From an uncultured Myxococcaceae bacterium (GTDB taxonomy: Bacteria; Myxococcota_A; Polyangia; Polyangiales; Ga0077539): a stretch of 50,680 nucleotides of DNA. Shown piece after piece: positions 44,103-50,680 of this stretch (positions within the stretch are counted from its first letter, which is position 1; each line of letters opens with the position of its first letter). The notes beneath the pieces are model-generated. The model was not told the DNA's origin, ran no database searches, and saw only the letters and a program-made list of their open reading frames with translations. Made by a program: the position numbers and the translations under genes. The stretch spans positions 1-50,680 of the forward strand of contig CAMFHP010000055.1 of NCBI GenBank assembly GCA_945952225.1, given 5' to 3'.

Positions 44103-44924
44103 GTGAGACTCCCCATCGACCCCGTGATCCGGGCACGGGTAGACCGGCTCGCACTTCCGTGGAACCCCCACGGCCTCGACCCCTATGGCGCTTCGAAAGA
44201 CCACCTCGCGCAGATGTTCACGCTGTTCGGGTGGATGTACCGCCACTACTTCCGCGTGAAGACCTTCGGCGCGATGAACATCCCGCGCGAGGGGCGCGCC
44301 ATGCTCATCGGCAACCATTCGGGCGGCGTGGCCATCGACGGCGCGATGATCATCACGTCGACCTTTCTCGAACTCGATCCGCCGCGGCTCGCGCAGGGCA
44401 TGGTCGAGAAGTTCATGGGGCGCATGCCCTTCACCGCGCCGTGGCAGAGCCGCACGGGGCAGTTCACCGGGCTGCCCGAGACCGCAGAGCGACTGCTCCG
44501 CGATGACCGTCTGCTCATGGTGTTTCCCGAAGGGGCGCGCGGCACCGCGAAGCTCTACTGGGAGCGCCACTCGCTCGTGGATTTCGGCACGGGCTTTCTG
44601 CGTCTCGCGATGAAGACCCGCACGCCCATCGTGCCCGTGGCCGTGCTCGGCGGCGGCGAGGCGCTGCCCACCATCGCGAACTCGCGCACCCTCGGCGCGC
44701 TCGTGGGGGCGCCCTACGTGCCCATCTCGGCCTACCTGCTCCCGGTGCCGCTGCCCGTGCAGATGGAGGTGCACTACGGCGAGCCGATGCTCTTCGAAGG
44801 GTCGAGCCACGAAGACGACCACGTGGTGCAGGGCCACGTCGACCAGGTGAAGCGCGCCATCGCGACGATGCTCCGCGGGCGTCTCGCCGAGCTCGGTCGC
44901 GAGCCCGCGGAGGGCCTGTCATGA
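44103..44924 (+). CDS. PlsC-like/LPLAT acyltransferase
   Basis: 273 residues, GTG start. Glycerolipid-type acyltransferase: GNHSGGVAIDG holds the catalytic His and Asp in the variant spacing known from DGAT-like and ornithine/hemolysin-type members, and FPEGARGTAK is the glycerolipid-binding motif. A hydrophobic N-terminal segment (HLAQMFTLFGWMYRHYF) may place it on the membrane. It should transfer an acyl chain from acyl-ACP or acyl-CoA to a lipid acceptor. The stop overlaps the SDR start by four bases. Confidence 0.85.
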   Translation: MRLPIDPVIRARVDRLALPWNPHGLDPYGASKDHLAQMFTLFGWMYRHYFRVKTFGAMNIPREGRAMLIGNHSGGVAIDGAMIITSTFLELDPPRLAQGMVEKFMGRMPFTAPWQSRTGQFTGLPETAERLLRDDRLLMVFPEGARGTAKLYWERHSLVDFGTGFLRLAMKTRTPIVPVAVLGGGEALPTIANSRTLGALVGAPYVPISAYLLPVPLPVQMEVHYGEPMLFEGSSHEDDHVVQGHVDQVKRAIATMLRGRLAELGREPAEGLS

Positions 44925-45847
44925 GGGTGATGATCACGGGCATCACGTCGCCCATCGCGCGCCTCGTGGCCGCCGAACTCGCGGCCGAAGGACACGAGAT
45001 CCTCGGCGTCGACCGTCGCCCCTGGGAGGCCGCGCCGCCCGGCGTCGAGATGCACGCGGTGGACATCCGCAAGCGCGCCGCGGAAGAACTCTTTCGTCGC
45101 AAGCGCCCCGAGGCGGTGATCCACATGGCGACGGTGACGCACCTCGTGGCGGCCACCGAGGAGCGCTATCGCATCAACCTCGGGGGCACGCGCGCGGTGT
45201 TCGAACACGCCAACGAGTACGGCGTCGAGCACGTCATCTTCGTGGGGCGCCACACCTACTACGGCGCGGGCGCGGAGCAGGCGCTCTACCACCACGAAGA
45301 CGATCCGCCGATGGCCGTGAGCACCTTTCCCGAGCTCGCCGACCTCGTGGCCGCGGACCTCTATGCGTGCCAGTCGTTGTGGCGCTTTCCGCGGCTGGCG
45401 ACGACGGTGCTGCGGCTGGTGTACGCGCTCGGGCCCACGGGGCACGGCACGCTCGCGAGCTTCTTGAAGGGACGCGTCGTGCCCATGGTGCTGGGCTTCG
45501 ATCCGCTCTTTCAGTTCATGCTCGAACGCGACGTGGCCGACGCGATCTGCGCCTCGCTGCGCGCGCGGGTGCGCGGCGTGTACAACGTCGCCGGACCGCA
45601 GCCGCTGCCGCTCTCGGTGATCGTGCGCGAGGTCGGTCGACGCGCGCTGCCGCTGCCCGAAGTGGCCTTTCAGCTCATGCGCGGACGGCTCGGTCTCCCG
45701 CGGCTCCCGCCGGGCGCGGTGCAGCACATCAAGCACCCCGTGGTGATCGACGACGCGGTGTTTCGCAAGGCCACCGGGTGGCGCAACCAGGCTGACGAGG
45801 TGCGCTGCCTCGCGGAGTTCACCCGCGCGTTTCCGCCCCCGGTCTAG
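44921..45847 (+). CDS. NAD(P)-dependent epimerase-like SDR, degenerate motifs
   Basis: 308 residues. Extended SDR/nucleotide-sugar-epimerase fold: N-terminal [20 protein letters not shown] Rossmann start with the glycine motif altered (TGITSPIA instead of TGxxGxxG), ALGVDRR-like dinucleotide region, [30 protein letters not shown] and [12 protein letters not shown]. The catalytic YxxxK is not found; the equivalent segment reads LYACQSLW. It is coupled to the acyltransferase by ATGA, so it probably acts on a related lipid or on lipid-linked sugars. Whether it is catalytic is uncertain. Confidence 0.82.
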   Translation: MRVMITGITSPIARLVAAELAAEGHEILGVDRRPWEAAPPGVEMHAVDIRKRAAEELFRRKRPEAVIHMATVTHLVAATEERYRINLGGTRAVFEHANEYGVEHVIFVGRHTYYGAGAEQALYHHEDDPPMAVSTFPELADLVAADLYACQSLWRFPRLATTVLRLVYALGPTGHGTLASFLKGRVVPMVLGFDPLFQFMLERDVADAICASLRARVRGVYNVAGPQPLPLSVIVREVGRRALPLPEVAFQLMRGRLGLPRLPPGAVQHIKHPVVIDDAVFRKATGWRNQADEVRCLAEFTRAFPPPV

Positions 45848-45906
45848 ACGGTACTTCGCACGGGTCGTGGTAGTGCTCGAAGCCTCACCGAGGGAGCACC
45901 GACACC

Positions 45907-46653
45907 ATGACCGATCCCCGCCGCGTTGAACTGCTGCTCGACGTCCCCTGGTCGCACCCCGCGTGGGAACTGGAGGACGGCGTCACCATGCCCTACGGCA
46001 CAACCCAGGACGAGTGCGCGCGCGTGCTCGTCTCTCTCTTGCGACGATGGATTGAGCGCACCGGCCGCTCGGCCGAGGTGCACCGCGACCGCGCGGTGCG
46101 ATGGGACGAGGCGCATCCCGCCGTGGGGGTGGACCCCGACGTGTGCCTGCTCGAACCCGCGCCCGACACCGACGACCGCGAGTTCAAGAGCATCTGCCTC
46201 TGGAGACCCGGCTTCTCGGCCCCGCGCCTCGCCATCGAGATCGTGAGCGACGCGACCGCCCGCAAGGACTACGTCGACGGACCGAAGAAATACGCCGCGT
46301 GCGGCGTGCAGGAACTCTGGGTCTACGATCCCCACCGCGAGGGCCCCGACGACGACGGCGGACCGTGGGCGGTGCAGGTCTGGGAGCGCGGTCGCAACGG
46401 GCGCTTTCGGCGCACCTACGCGGGCGACGGGCCTGCGTGGAGCGCGGTGCTCGGCGCGTGGATCCACGAGCGCGTCGAGGCGCGGCGGCTGCGCGTGTGC
46501 GACGACGAAGAGGGCGCGCGTGCGTGGCCCACGGCGGAAGAAGAGGCCGACGCGGCGCGTGCCGTGATCGAGGCCGAGCGCGCGGAGAAGCAGTCTGCGC
46601 TCGCGCGTCTCGCCGCGCTCGAAGCCGAGCTCGCGGCGCTGCGTGGCGGGTGA
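45907..46653 (+). CDS. Uma2 (DUF820) family restriction-endonuclease-like protein
   Basis: 248 residues. PD-(D/E)xK-fold protein: GVDPDVCLLE and LAIEIVSDATARKDYVDGPK give the Asp...Glu-x-x..Lys pattern, followed by KYAACGVQELWVYDP, highly typical of Uma2. The C-terminal 50 residues are a short coiled coil (AVIEAERAEKQSALARLAAL; EAELAALRGG). The family is numerous in cyanobacteria and myxobacteria, with unknown function. GAGGGAG stands about eleven bases upstream. Its stop faces the PrsW stop nine bases away. Confidence 0.92.
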   Translation: MTDPRRVELLLDVPWSHPAWELEDGVTMPYGTTQDECARVLVSLLRRWIERTGRSAEVHRDRAVRWDEAHPAVGVDPDVCLLEPAPDTDDREFKSICLWRPGFSAPRLAIEIVSDATARKDYVDGPKKYAACGVQELWVYDPHREGPDDDGGPWAVQVWERGRNGRFRRTYAGDGPAWSAVLGAWIHERVEARRLRVCDDEEGARAWPTAEEEADAARAVIEAERAEKQSALARLAALEAELAALRGG

Positions 46654-46662
46654 GCGAACCGC

Positions 46663-47535
46663 TCAGCGCGGCACGGTGATGGCCTCGATGATCGAGGTGC
46701 GCGGGGCCGCGCCGAGGCGCTCGTCGTCGATGAGCAGCGCGTGTCGACAGAGCCGCACGAGTCCCCACACCGAGCCTCCGAGGATCACAGGCAGCGCGAC
46801 GAAGATCACCGGCCGCGTGCCCATCGCGAAGACCGCCCAGTCGTAGGTTCCGTGCACGCCCACCGCCGCCGCGAGGCCGAGGAGCGACCACGCCGCGGGG
46901 CGTGGAATCCACGCGGGCAGCAGGTCGGGCAGGTCGTCGTACGCATCGGCCGCGGGGCTCCACGCGTGAAAGCGCGCGCGGCCGAGAAAGTACCCCATGA
47001 GCCCCGACGCGACGGCGTGCATGGGCACCGCGGTGAGCGCGCGCACGACGGCGAGCACGAGGCCCTCGACGCTGCCCGCCACGGTGTGTCCGCTGCAGAG
47101 CGGCGCCACGCCGGGCACGGAGCAGAAGAGCGAGGCCACGCGCGCGTCGACGTAGATGAGGTTCTCGAAGAGGCCGAAGCCCAGCGAGGCCGCCGAGGTG
47201 TAGACCACGCCGTCCATCACCTCGTCGAAGCGACGGCGCCAGGGCCAGAGAAAGACCACGGCCATCTTCGCGGTCTCTTCGGTCACCGCGGCCACGAGCC
47301 ACGCGTCGAGAAAGCGTCCGCCCGCGAGCGCCCAGTGGCCCAGCGCGCGACGCTCGGCGACCTCGATGGCCGCCGCGGGCACGCACGCGAGAAAGCCCAG
47401 CACCATCGTGACGAACACCTCGCGCTTCGGCTCGGGGCGCGCGGCGTCGGCGTACCGGAACACCAGCACGAGCACCATCACGGGCGCGATGGCGACGAGC
47501 AGTCCGGCGAGTTCGAGGGCGAGCGTCGGGCTCAC
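46663..47535 (-). CDS. PrsW-family intramembrane protease
   Basis: 290 residues from a GTG at 47535 (no strong Shine-Dalgarno, start uncertain). Polytopic membrane protein with about eight hydrophobic segments. Glutamic-type protease motifs of the PrsW/CPBP-related group are visible: TEETAKM (Glu-Glu-x-x-Lys), FGLFEN, PMHAVAS and GVHGTYDW (conserved His and Asp). PrsW proteins cleave anti-sigma factors in Bacillus, but no anti-sigma or sigma gene is near, so the substrate here is unknown. It is divergent from the HelD-like gene. Confidence 0.88.
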   Translation of the reverse strand: MSPTLALELAGLLVAIAPVMVLVLVFRYADAARPEPKREVFVTMVLGFLACVPAAAIEVAERRALGHWALAGGRFLDAWLVAAVTEETAKMAVVFLWPWRRRFDEVMDGVVYTSAASLGFGLFENLIYVDARVASLFCSVPGVAPLCSGHTVAGSVEGLVLAVVRALTAVPMHAVASGLMGYFLGRARFHAWSPAADAYDDLPDLLPAWIPRPAAWSLLGLAAAVGVHGTYDWAVFAMGTRPVIFVALPVILGGSVWGLVRLCRHALLIDDERLGAAPRTSIIEAITVPR

Positions 47536-47654
47536 GGCGGTGACGCTAGTACACGGCGGCGCGAGGTCGGCGACGGATTCGTGCGAGGGGCGCGCACAGG
47601 GCCTCTTCGCAGAAGCGCCGAGGGGTCGCGCGACACCATGACAACCCCCGCGGG

Positions 47655-50288
47655 ATGCACTACAAGACCCGCCCCCCGATGAACGACGCACAGAAGCCCG
47701 GCGCCCCCGATCCCGAGATGAACCGCATCGTGTCCGAGGAGGAGAAGACCCTCGCGCGCGTGCTCGAGAACGCCAACACGCAGCGCGGGAGCGAGAAGAC
47801 GGACTACGACAACCAGCTCCTCGAACTGCGCGACGCGATCAGCGAGGCCCGCATGGAAGACGTGCCCGCCCTCCTCGCGGAGATGGAGCGCCTGCGCAAC
47901 GTCGCCACGCGCCGCGCCGAGGTGATGGTCGGGGCCGTCAACACCTCGTCGCCGTACTTCGGGCACATGAAGCTCAAGGAGGGCGGACGCCTCCGCGACG
48001 TGCTCATCGGCAACAGCACCTACGTCGACGTCGACAGCGGCGTGCGTGTCGTCGACTGGCGCGACGCCCCCGTGTCGAAGATCTACTACCGCTACAGCGA
48101 GGGCGACGAGTACGAGGAGGAGCTCGGCGGACGCACCGTCGAGGGCACCGTGGCCATGCGGCGCGCGGTGGTGATTCGCGAGGGGCGCCTCCGTCGCATC
48201 GTGGCCCCGCAGGGCACGTACTTTCGCAACCGCGAGGGATGGACCCGCGGCGCCGACGTGAGCGCGAAGCTCGAAGGCGGGCAGATGTCCGCCGTGCGTC
48301 CGCCCACGGAAGACGAACGTCGCGCGGCGCGGCAGTCGCGCGGCCGTCTCGGCGCGGGCGTCGACGGGCGCGAAGACAAGCACCTGCCCGAGATTCCTGC
48401 GCTCATCGACCCGCGGCAGTTCGAACTCATCACGAAGCCCCAGTCGGGCATCGTGGTGATCCAGGGCGGCGCGGGCAGCGGCAAGACCACCATCGGTCTG
48501 CACCGCATGGCGTGGCTGTCGTTCAACAGCCCCAAGCGGTACGCGCCCGACCGCATGATGATCGTGGTCTTCAACCGCGCGCTCGCGTCGTACATCGTGC
48601 GGGTGCTCCCGGCACTCGGCGTCGAGGGCGTGCAGGTGGTGACCTACGCCGAGTGGATCACCAAGACCCGTCAGCGCCACGTGCCCCGCGCGCCCGAGAA
48701 GTACGCGGAGTTCACGCCCGTGGCCGTCGCGCGGCTCAAGAAGCACCCCGTGATGCTGCGGCTCATCGACGAGCGCGTGGCCCGCGAAGAGGCCGCCGCG
48801 CACCGTGACCTCGCCCCCATCGCCGAGAACGCCGGCGCGGGCGCGGCCTTCGAGAAGGTGTGGAAGGCGCTCGGCGATCAGGCCCTCTCGCGGCGCATCT
48901 CCGCAGTGATGCAGTGGCTCCGCGGCGAGCGCGAGGTGGCGGGCTCGAAGGGCACGGACTTCGGCAAGCGTCTGGAGCTCGACCTGCAGAAGCCCCTCGA
49001 CCGCTGGATGCGTCGCACCCGCGACATCGTGTGGGACTGGGCCGAGATCGTGACCGACGCGAAGGCCATTCGCGCGGCCCTCGACGCGATGGATCCGAAG
49101 GCCTTCACCGACGCGGAGATCGCTTCCGCGGTGCGCTGGTCGAGCGAGCACCTCGCGCGCTGGGTCAACAGCGAGCGTGACGTCGACGACGAGGAGAACG
49201 AGAGCCGCGCCGAGCGCCGCGCCGACCGCGCCGATCGCCGTGGACGCGGCGCCGGCAAGGACCGCGACAAGGACAAGGACAAGGGCCGCGATTCCAACGA
49301 CCACGAGCTCTCGCGCATCGAGCGCGAGGAGATGCAGCTCGGTGCGGCCATCGAAGAGGCCCGCGAGAGCGCCCGCGTGTGGCGCGACCACGACGAAGAC
49401 GGCAGCGACTCGCGCGAAGAAGATCGCGACCACGCGGTGGGCGCCGACGGCGTGGCCGAAGACAACGACGAGCCCACGATCGACCTCGAAGACGACGCGC
49501 TCTTCATGCGGCTCTACCAGCGCAAGCGCGGCGGGCTCCGCGGGCCCAACAAGCAGCCCCTGCGCTACGAGCATATGTTCATCGACGAGGCGCAGGACCT
49601 CTCGCCCGTCGAGCTCTCGGTGCTCATGGACGTGGCGAGCGAAGACCGCTCGGTCACCCTCGCGGGCGACACGGCGCAGCGGCTCCACATGGACAACGGC
49701 TTCAGCGATTGGGAGGGCGTGCTCAAGGACCTCGGCCTCGATCACGTGGCCGTGGAGCCCCTGCGCATCGGGTACCGCTCGACGCTCGAAGTGCTGGCCT
49801 TCGCCCGCGCAGTGCTCGGTCCGCTCGCCGACCCGGAGCCTCCGCTCGCCACGCGGCACGGCGCGCCCGTGGAGTTCCATGGCTTTCAGGACATCGGCGC
49901 GGCGGTGGCATTTCTCGGCGAGGCGCTGCGCGACCTGGCGCTCCACGAGCCCCGCGCGAACGTGGCGGTGATCGCGCGCGACCCCGAGCGCGCGGACGTG
50001 TACTTCCACGGTCTCGAACGCGCCGAGGTTCCGCGCCTCTCGCGCGTGAAGGATCAGGACTTCTGCTTCCGCCCCGGCGTCGAGGTCACCGACATCCGCC
50101 AGGTGAAGGGGCTCGAGTTCGACTACGTGATCCTCGTCGACGTGAGCGACACGCAGTACCCCGTCGACGACGAGTCGCGCCACCTGCTCCACATCGGCGC
50201 CACGCGCGCGGCGCACCAACTCTGGGTGGTCACCACGGGCACGCCCTCCGAGCTCCTCCCGGCCTACATGTTCGACGACGCGCTCTGA
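47655..50288 (+). CDS. HelD-like superfamily 1 helicase (UvrD/Rep fold)
   Basis: 877 residues. Superfamily 1A ATPase resembling HelD, which removes or recycles RNA polymerase from DNA. N-terminal charged helical region (EEEKTLARVLENANTQRGSE; EMERLRNVATRRAEVMVGAV), then a beta domain PYFGHMKLKEGGRLRDVLIG and VVDWRDAPVSKIYYRYSEGD typical of HelD. Walker A is VIQGGAGSGKTTIGLHRMAW; Walker B/motif II is MFIDEAQDLS; motif III LAGDTAQRLH; motif VI HIGATRAAHQLWVV. A strongly charged insert (about residues 513-560, many Lys-Asp and Arg-Asp pairs) separates the two halves of domain 1. Start at 47655 or, alternatively, 47679. Confidence 0.9.
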   Translation: MHYKTRPPMNDAQKPGAPDPEMNRIVSEEEKTLARVLENANTQRGSEKTDYDNQLLELRDAISEARMEDVPALLAEMERLRNVATRRAEVMVGAVNTSSPYFGHMKLKEGGRLRDVLIGNSTYVDVDSGVRVVDWRDAPVSKIYYRYSEGDEYEEELGGRTVEGTVAMRRAVVIREGRLRRIVAPQGTYFRNREGWTRGADVSAKLEGGQMSAVRPPTEDERRAARQSRGRLGAGVDGREDKHLPEIPALIDPRQFELITKPQSGIVVIQGGAGSGKTTIGLHRMAWLSFNSPKRYAPDRMMIVVFNRALASYIVRVLPALGVEGVQVVTYAEWITKTRQRHVPRAPEKYAEFTPVAVARLKKHPVMLRLIDERVAREEAAAHRDLAPIAENAGAGAAFEKVWKALGDQALSRRISAVMQWLRGEREVAGSKGTDFGKRLELDLQKPLDRWMRRTRDIVWDWAEIVTDAKAIRAALDAMDPKAFTDAEIASAVRWSSEHLARWVNSERDVDDEENESRAERRADRADRRGRGAGKDRDKDKDKGRDSNDHELSRIEREEMQLGAAIEEARESARVWRDHDEDGSDSREEDRDHAVGADGVAEDNDEPTIDLEDDALFMRLYQRKRGGLRGPNKQPLRYEHMFIDEAQDLSPVELSVLMDVASEDRSVTLAGDTAQRLHMDNGFSDWEGVLKDLGLDHVAVEPLRIGYRSTLEVLAFARAVLGPLADPEPPLATRHGAPVEFHGFQDIGAAVAFLGEALRDLALHEPRANVAVIARDPERADVYFHGLERAEVPRLSRVKDQDFCFRPGVEVTDIRQVKGLEFDYVILVDVSDTQYPVDDESRHLLHIGATRAAHQLWVVTTGTPSELLPAYMFDDAL

Positions 50289-50522
50289 CCCTTCGCGCGG
50301 TCTCCGCCGCCGCACACCGTCCGTCGAGCGCGTGCGTCGTGCGCAGCGCGTCGGCACCCTCCTCGTCCCCGCAATTTCAGCGATTTCGACGCGCTTCGTT
50401 CTTGCGAGAGGGGCGACGGGTCTCTTATCAGACCCCCCGTCCTCGCGGCCCTGCGCGCTCCCTCTACGGGGCGGGTGGGCGCCGCCCGACACGCGCAACC
50501 TCTCGTAGGGGAACCAACGTCC
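50289..50522. other. Intergenic region before the final gene
   Basis: This 234-base gap holds an imperfect inverted repeat GACGGG-TCT / AGA-CCCCCCGTC at 50415-50441, and a weak promoter-like pair TTGCGA (50402) and TCTTAT (50423) with 15-base spacing. The repeat overlaps the putative -10, so it could be an operator or an RNA hairpin. AGGGGA at 50507-50512 is the ribosome-binding site for the next gene. Confidence 0.4.
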
Positions 50523-50680
50523 ATGCGATCGACCACGCTTCTTCGAGGCCCCGGCGGCCTCGCGCTCCTGGCCACCGTGCTCGGCACCGTCTCGATGGGC
50601 GCCGCGGTCTCTGCGCAGCCCCGTCCCGCCGCGCCTCGTCCGCCCGCCGCGCGCCCCGCGCAGCCCGCGCGCCCTGCGAC
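50523..50680 (+). CDS. Exported Pro/Ala-rich protein, partial
   Basis: Only the first 52 codons are inside the window. A signal peptide is clear (STTLLRGPGGLALLATVLGT, cleavage near VSA-QP), followed by a Pro/Ala/Arg-rich stretch (RPAAPRPPAARPAQPARPA) that may be a spacer of an envelope protein. AGGGGA at 50507 and ATG at 50523 fix the start. Family cannot be determined without the rest. Confidence 0.65.
   Translation, partial: MRSTTLLRGPGGLALLATVLGTVSMGAAVSAQPRPAAPRPPAARPAQPARPA

Noticed and set aside
45907-50288. Uma2, PrsW and HelD-like genes as a defence island.
   Set aside because: The genes are in separate or opposite transcription units and each family has housekeeping or unknown roles; no nuclease, methylase or toxin-antitoxin pair accompanies them.

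Overview
The window is chromosomal DNA of a very GC-rich, Gram-negative, predatory/soil-type bacterium, most probably a member of the Myxococcota (Polyangiales/Sandaracinaceae-like). The reasons are the high GC with strong third-position bias, a C-terminal MYXO-CTERM-like sorting tail, many lipoproteins with Asp/Ala/Thr-rich linkers, a Ser/Thr kinase next to a sigma-54 activator, a DUF1592/DUF1552 gene pair, a PrsW protease and a front-end fatty acid desaturase. I see no rRNA, tRNA, CRISPR array, transposase or integrase. About 44 protein genes fill the window; many are joined by 4-base ATGA overlaps or very short gaps, and several start with GTG or TTG.

Layout. 1-313: a repeat region with a 21-bp period, leading into a MerR-like regulator (297-782). 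790-4997 (minus): front-end desaturase with cytochrome b5, then a SWIM/SNF2 helicase. 5101-7259 (minus): an unknown protein and a pectinacetylesterase-like lipoprotein. 7372-8997: exported beta-propeller with sorting tail. 9155-10672: response regulator diguanylate cyclase. 10869-11903: mreB with a good sigma-70-like promoter. 12049-14393 (minus): an unusual pair, a duplicated-domain protein followed by a protein with a J domain and a histone-H1-like Lys/Ala region. 14485-15114 (minus): outer-membrane barrel candidate, with a G-quadruplex-prone leader. 15276-15962: RadC.

16200-20028 is the core rpmH-rnpA-yidD-yidC-khpB operon (ribosomal protein L34, RNase P protein, membrane insertion, RNA-binding protein), followed by a glutamine amidotransferase (pabA/trpG) where mnmE is often found. 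20079-25131 holds an exported alpha/beta hydrolase and a translationally coupled DUF1592-DUF1552-lipoprotein set. 25242-28478 holds an OmpA-like protein, a membrane-anchored coiled coil and a large four-domain lipoprotein. menB follows on the minus strand (28480-29373), then a ConA-like lipoprotein, a Pro/Ala-rich protein, a cytoplasmic beta-propeller and an L,D-transpeptidase. 34215-34924: NifU-like protein and a Nudix hydrolase coupled to a P1B-type ATPase homologue (34921-37146) that has lost essentially all catalytic motifs. 37244-39211: beta-helix lipoprotein with an 18-bp minisatellite. 39265-43338 (minus): sigma-54 activator, Ser/Thr kinase and PEGA-like protein, a likely signalling unit. 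44103-45847: acyltransferase and a degenerate SDR. 45907-50288: Uma2 family protein, PrsW protease and a HelD-like helicase. The last gene (50523 onward) is cut by the window end.

The strongest candidates for new biology are the pseudo-P-type ATPase with a zinc-ribbon N-terminus, and the split J-domain/histone-like module beside mreB. Functions are inferred from motifs read by eye; no database search was run.
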